Positions 60,207 to 64,000 of a stretch of 64,000 bases of DNA are shown one piece after another (position 1 is the first letter of the stretch; each line of letters starts with the position of its first letter). Both the position numbers and the translations under genes were made by a program. The notes under the pieces are model-generated. The model saw nothing but the letters and a program-made list of their open reading frames with translations, was not told the origin of the DNA and did not search any database. This stretch comes from Acidiluteibacter ferrifornacis. Lineage in GTDB: Bacteria; Bacteroidota; Bacteroidia; Flavobacteriales_E; Vicingaceae. Location: contig NZ_WWNE01000009.1 in assembly GCF_009909615.1 (NCBI RefSeq), forward strand, positions 29,846-93,845, in the 5' to 3' direction.

Positions 60207-60791
60207 TTAATTTGTTAAAATAATATTATTCTCCTTAATTAATTTCCGAAGATTAATCAACGCGTAACGCATTCGCCCTAAAGCAGTATTTATACTTACT
60301 CCAGTTTTTTCAGCGATTTCTTTAAAACTCATATCAAAATACATACGCATCATAAGCACCTCTTTTTGGTCGTCGGGTAAATGCTTAATCAATGCTTTAA
60401 CATCAGACATACTTTGTGCTTTTTCAATACTATCTGAAGCATTTTGTTCATCTGAAGGAATAATTTCAAAAATATCGAAGTCATCTCCACCACTAGTGGT
60501 TGGCATCTTTTTCAATCGTCTAAAATGGTCGATGATTAAGTTGTGGGCGATTCGACTTACCCAAGGTAAGAATTTGCCTTCTTCATTATACTTTCCACGC
60601 TTTAGAGTGCGCACTACTTTAATAAATGTATCTTGAAAGATATCATTGGCGATATCTTCGTCTTTTACCGTATAAAGAATATATGAAAATACTTTAGTTT
60701 GATGTCTTTTAAGTAAAACTTCGAATGCCGCTTCACTCCCTCCTAAATACTGCCTTATTAAATCTCTATCTGTGGCTTTAACTAGATTCAT
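60207..60791 (-). CDS. ECF-like RNA polymerase sigma factor
   Basis: 194 residues with only regions 2 and 4, the ECF plan. Region 2 (about 20-90) shows DEDIANDIFQDTFIKVVRTL and FLPWVSRIAHNLIIDHFRRL, the -10 binding helix; region 4 (about 130-185) shows LPDDQKEVLMMRMYFDMSFK and GVSINTALGRMRYALINLRK, the -35 binding helix-turn-helix. No anti-sigma gene is adjacent; the only neighbour is the small protein at 59937. Its regulon is unknown. Confidence 0.93.
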   Translation of the reverse strand: MNLVKATDRDLIRQYLGGSEAAFEVLLKRHQTKVFSYILYTVKDEDIANDIFQDTFIKVVRTLKRGKYNEEGKFLPWVSRIAHNLIIDHFRRLKKMPTTSGGDDFDIFEIIPSDEQNASDSIEKAQSMSDVKALIKHLPDDQKEVLMMRMYFDMSFKEIAEKTGVSINTALGRMRYALINLRKLIKENNIILTN

Positions 60792-60944
60792 AAATTTAAC
60801 TTTTTCAATTGGTTAATACAGAAATAATTGATTAAAAAAGTAAAATTTATGCGATAGGCAATATGGGTTTAAATGGTTTGTTGGTTCTATTAGTAACGAA
60901 AGAAAACCTCACATATTGTGTATGTTCAAAATTTTCTTATTCTA

Positions 60945-60952
60945 CAAAGTTA
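60945..60952 (-). promoter_or_regulatory. -7 box of the sigma factor gene
   Basis: The minus strand reads TAACTTTG, a TAnnTTTG match, giving a leader of about 150 bases before the ATG at 60791. It lies 12 bases from the uvrA -7 box on the other strand, so the two promoters would interfere. Confidence 0.45.
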
Positions 60953-60964
60953 ACAAAAGAAAAG

Positions 60965-60972
60965 TAATTTTG
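60965..60972 (+). promoter_or_regulatory. -7 box TAATTTTG before uvrA
   Basis: TAATTTTG fits TAnnTTTG, 24 bases before the uvrA ATG at 60997. Confidence 0.55.
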
Positions 60973-60996
60973 TTATTCTACTAAATAAAGTAATAC

Positions 60997-63807
60997 ATGT
61001 CCTCCCGAAAATTTGACCAATTAGACCCTAGAAAATTTATACTTATCAAAGGGGCTCGAATGCATAATCTAAAAAATATAGACGTCGCTATCCCTAGAAA
61101 TAAGCTAGTTGTTATTACAGGTCTATCTGGTTCAGGAAAGTCATCATTAGCATTTGATACCTTATATGCAGAAGGTCAACGAAGATATGTAGAAAGCCTT
61201 TCTTCATATGCACGACAGTTTCTAGGAAAAGTAAATAAACCAGATGTAGACTACATTAAAGGAGTAGCACCGGCAATAGCTATAGAGCAAAAAGTGAATA
61301 GTACCAACGCTCGGTCTACTGTTGGCACTGTTACTGAAATTTATGATTATCTAAAATTGCTTTATGCTCGAATCGGTAGAACCTTCTCTCCCATTTCGGG
61401 TGAAGAAGTCAAGAAAAACACCGTAAAGGATGTTACTGATTTATTTCAACAATTGACAGAAGGAACACGTGGGTTAATCATAACTCCACTATTAATTAAA
61501 AAAGGAAGAACTCAACAAGAACAAATTGAATTGCTCCTTCAACAAGGATATACCCGTCTATTGGTCAATGATACCATTCTAAAAATCGAAAATTTAGAAA
61601 TCAGCACTTTAACAAAATCAGAACCCATTTATTTAGTTATCGATCGCTTCATAGCCAAAAACGATGAAGATACCATTAGTAGGATTGCAGATTCTACCGA
61701 AACTGCTTTTTTTGAGGGAGAAGGAAATGCCATTTTAGCGATTCAGAATTCTGACAAAACGTTCACGTTGCATGAATTTTCTAATCGATTTGAAGCTGAT
61801 GGAGTGGCATTTACGGAACCTAGTGTTCATTTCTTTAGTTTTAACAACCCCATTGGTGCTTGCCCCAAGTGCGATGGATATGGTAAAGTGATAGGTGTAG
61901 ATGAACATTTAGTTATTCCAAACCCTTCTCTAACCGTATATGAAAATGCTATTGCTCCATGGGTTGGAGAAAAAATGTCAGAATGGAAGGATCAGTTGAT
62001 TTATAATGCCGAGAAATTTGACTTCCCAATACACAAACCAATTGATGAGTTAACACCATCTCAATACCAATTACTTTGGAAAGGAAATGAGTATTTTAAT
62101 GGCTTAGACACGTTTTTTGAATATTTAGAAAAAAAAACCTATAAGATTCAATATCGAGTGATGTTAGCAAGATATAGGGGAAAGACGAAATGTCCTGCAT
62201 GTGATGGGAGGAGATTAAAAGAAGCGACGAATTACGTTAAAATTGATGGCCATTCTCTAAGTGACCTAGTCGTGATGCCAGTAGATGAGTTATACCCACT
62301 TTTTACTGACATTAAGTTAAACGAATATGACGCTGCTATCGCAAAACGATTATTGATAGAAATAAAAAATAGACTCAAATACCTTAATGATGTTGGTGTA
62401 GGCTATTTGACTCTCAACCGAAATTCCGCTTCACTCTCAGGTGGAGAATCTCAGAGGATAAATCTCGCCACCTCTCTTGGGAGCAGTCTTGTTGGCTCTA
62501 TGTATATTTTGGATGAACCGAGTATTGGCTTACATCCGAAAGATACAGAACGACTGATTGTAATTTTAAAGTCATTAAGAGATATAGGAAATACAGTGAT
62601 AGTCGTTGAGCACGATGAAGAAATAATATTGGCAGCAGATGAAGTGATTGATCTAGGCCCTCTAGCAGGCAGTCACGGTGGAGAACTAATCTTTCAAGGC
62701 AACCAAAAAGAATTGTTAGCGGATAACCAAAGTTTGACCGCTAAATACATCAACGGGAAAGAAAAGATAGAGACTCCGGAAAAAACTCGAAAATGGAAAG
62801 AGTCGATAACCCTAAAAAAAGTAAAGCAACATAACTTGAAAGGGTTTGATGTTAAGATCCCATTAGAATGCATGGTGGTGGTAACAGGTGTCAGTGGATC
62901 AGGAAAATCCACTTTAATCAAATCTATTTTTTATCCAGCTTTAAAAAAGTTAAAAGGAGGAGTTGCTGAAAAAACTGGTGATTTCTCAGGAATAGAGGGT
63001 AATCTAAACCTATTTAGTCAAATAGAATTTATTGATCAAAACCCAATTGGAAAATCATCAAGGAGCAATCCGGTTACTTATGTAAAGGCATATGATGAAA
63101 TTAGGGCATTGTTTGCAGGACTTCCATTATCAAAAAGTAGAGGATATAAAGCAGGGCACTTCTCATTTAATATTGATGGAGGACGATGCGATGTATGTCA
63201 AGGCGAAGGAGAAGTAACTATTGAAATGCAGTTTATGGCAGACATCCATTTGGTATGCGAAGAGTGTAATGGAAAGCGATTCAAAGAAGACATTTTGGAA
63301 ATTAAATACAATGGTAAAAACATTGCTGACATTCTTGAAATGACAATAGAAGATTCAATAGAATTCTTTCAACTAGATGATAAAAACAGGACTGTTAAAA
63401 AGGTAATTGACAAATTAACCCCTCTGTATGATGTTGGTCTTGGTTATGTTCAACTTGGGCAATCATCAGCAACACTAAGTGGTGGAGAAGCTCAACGTAT
63501 CAAATTAGCATATTATTTGGCAAAAGGAGAGCGGAAAAATAAAACTATTTTCTTGTTTGATGAACCTACAACCGGACTACATTTCCACGACATTAATAAG
63601 CTGTTATATGCTTTCAATGCGTTAATTGAACAAGGACATTCTCTTATTATTATTGAACATAACCCAGATGTGATTAAATGTGCCGACTGGGTAATAGACT
63701 TAGGACCTTCAGGAGGTAAAAATGGAGGAAACCTTTTGTTCGAAGGCACTCCAAAAGAGCTTGCCAATAGCAAAGAATCTGTGACTGGAAGGTATATAAA
63801 ATCATAA
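60997..63807 (+). CDS. uvrA: Excinuclease ABC subunit A
   Basis: 936 residues, the full UvrA, which finds bulky DNA lesions with UvrB and starts nucleotide excision repair. Two ABC-type ATPases: Walker [17 protein letters not shown] near 43-58 and [15 protein letters not shown] near 629-643; signatures [12 protein letters not shown] and [15 protein letters not shown]. Three CxxC zinc regions are visible: [10 protein letters not shown] near 289, CPACDGRRL near 400 and [10 protein letters not shown] with CEECNGKRF near 731-760. ATG at 60997. A strong bidirectional terminator follows. Confidence 0.97.
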   Translation: MSSRKFDQLDPRKFILIKGARMHNLKNIDVAIPRNKLVVITGLSGSGKSSLAFDTLYAEGQRRYVESLSSYARQFLGKVNKPDVDYIKGVAPAIAIEQKVNSTNARSTVGTVTEIYDYLKLLYARIGRTFSPISGEEVKKNTVKDVTDLFQQLTEGTRGLIITPLLIKKGRTQQEQIELLLQQGYTRLLVNDTILKIENLEISTLTKSEPIYLVIDRFIAKNDEDTISRIADSTETAFFEGEGNAILAIQNSDKTFTLHEFSNRFEADGVAFTEPSVHFFSFNNPIGACPKCDGYGKVIGVDEHLVIPNPSLTVYENAIAPWVGEKMSEWKDQLIYNAEKFDFPIHKPIDELTPSQYQLLWKGNEYFNGLDTFFEYLEKKTYKIQYRVMLARYRGKTKCPACDGRRLKEATNYVKIDGHSLSDLVVMPVDELYPLFTDIKLNEYDAAIAKRLLIEIKNRLKYLNDVGVGYLTLNRNSASLSGGESQRINLATSLGSSLVGSMYILDEPSIGLHPKDTERLIVILKSLRDIGNTVIVVEHDEEIILAADEVIDLGPLAGSHGGELIFQGNQKELLADNQSLTAKYINGKEKIETPEKTRKWKESITLKKVKQHNLKGFDVKIPLECMVVVTGVSGSGKSTLIKSIFYPALKKLKGGVAEKTGDFSGIEGNLNLFSQIEFIDQNPIGKSSRSNPVTYVKAYDEIRALFAGLPLSKSRGYKAGHFSFNIDGGRCDVCQGEGEVTIEMQFMADIHLVCEECNGKRFKEDILEIKYNGKNIADILEMTIEDSIEFFQLDDKNRTVKKVIDKLTPLYDVGLGYVQLGQSSATLSGGEAQRIKLAYYLAKGERKNKTIFLFDEPTTGLHFHDINKLLYAFNALIEQGHSLIIIEHNPDVIKCADWVIDLGPSGGKNGGNLLFEGTPKELANSKESVTGRYIKS

Positions 63808-63851
63808 AGAGAATTGTAGTTTCGGATTCAAGTAAAATTCTCTAAAAAAGT

Positions 63852-63885
63852 AAAAGCCCCCAAGATTTAAATCTTGGGGGCTTTT
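63852..63885. terminator. 34-base perfect palindrome, bidirectional terminator
   Basis: AAAAGCCCCCAAGATTT and its exact complement; GC-rich centre arms flanked by A4 and T4. It separates uvrA from the convergent T9SS cargo gene. Confidence 0.9.
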
Positions 63886-63914
63886 GGCTGTTATAGTTAA
63901 ATGAACGCTATCTT

Positions 63915-64000
63915 TTAGTTCACTACTAACTTTTTCGTAACAGTTGAAGTACCATTTACTAATCTTACAAAGTAAACGCCTTTCTCAAACTGTGAAGTAT
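63915..64000 (-). CDS. T9SS sorting domain of a secreted protein (5' part outside window)
   Basis: The right edge cuts this leftward gene; only the last 28 codons or so are visible, ending in TAA at 63915. The product ends FEKGVYFVRLVNGTSTVTKK then LVVN, the final strand of a type A C-terminal sorting domain (GVYFV-R-L and KKLVV), which directs export by the type IX secretion system. What precedes it is unknown, so the passenger activity cannot be named. Confidence 0.85.
   Translation of the reverse strand, partial: TSQFEKGVYFVRLVNGTSTVTKKLVVN

Noticed and set aside
62694..62921. Antisense frames in uvrA
   Set aside because: UvrA motifs are intact across the region, and the antisense frames have no start signals or family resemblance.

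Overview
The window looks like about 64 kb of an AT-rich Bacteroidota chromosome, most probably from the Flavobacteriales or a close relative. The evidence is internal: a PorX-type response regulator, C-terminal type IX secretion (T9SS) sorting domains on at least two proteins, a fused LpxC-FabZ, DUF4249 and DUF5723 outer-membrane families, and repeated TAnnTTTG -7 boxes placed a few bases before start codons, as is typical of the Bacteroidota housekeeping sigma factor. TTG appears to be used as a start codon several times. I see no rRNA, tRNA, integrase, transposase or CRISPR array.

Layout. 1-5159: tail of a DUF4249 protein, a PrxQ peroxiredoxin, cinA, a tandem universal stress protein, a nucleoside phosphorylase and a SirB1-like protein. 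5156-10941: a PAS histidine kinase/NarL-type regulator pair divergent from a DUF819 membrane protein, a small holin-like membrane protein, a 2,4-dienoyl-CoA reductase-like SDR and MarC. 10934-12767: an aminopeptidase-like metalloprotein and murQ. 12768-15722 is the most accessory-looking stretch: poorly conserved hypothetical genes, repeat-like intergenic DNA and a row of three hairpins.

15723-26947 is a regulatory and envelope block. The leftward operon porX-tsaE-ald is divergent from an HD phosphohydrolase, lpxD, lpxC-fabZ, lpxA, an orphan ABC ATPase, efp, a second LpxD-like acyltransferase and a SpoIIE-type phosphatase. 26924-33931 is a compact surface-polysaccharide module: O-antigen ligase/polymerase, two Wzz-like chain-length proteins and a flippase leftward; a methyltransferase and a glycosyltransferase rightward. 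33922-46474 carries rnhB, a lipoprotein/DUF5723 pair, a zinc-ribbon coiled-coil/Nif3 pair, lpxK, a purine nucleoside phosphorylase, a T9SS-exported LVIVD-repeat protein, gatB, a TlpA-like lipoprotein and an LpxH-like phosphatase. With lpxD, lpxC, lpxA, lpxK and the LpxH-like enzyme, much of the lipid A pathway lies in this one window.

46461-64000 is mostly housekeeping: a possible 42-residue protein with its own promoter-like sequence, gap, rpmH, an ABC exporter, prmC, ribD, a DMT transporter, a YigZ protein, a solitary Mrr-like restriction endonuclease, an ABC-F protein, a TPR lipoprotein, recA, bcp, nth, a small protein behind an ECF-like sigma factor, uvrA, and the C-terminus of a T9SS cargo protein running off the right edge.

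I did not find a clear new multi-gene system. The best leads are the small promoter-linked ORF at 46461-46589, the triple hairpin array at 15625-15713, the repeat-like intergenic elements around 12770-13110, the second LpxD tied to a signalling phosphatase, and an endonuclease III with an incomplete iron-sulfur loop.
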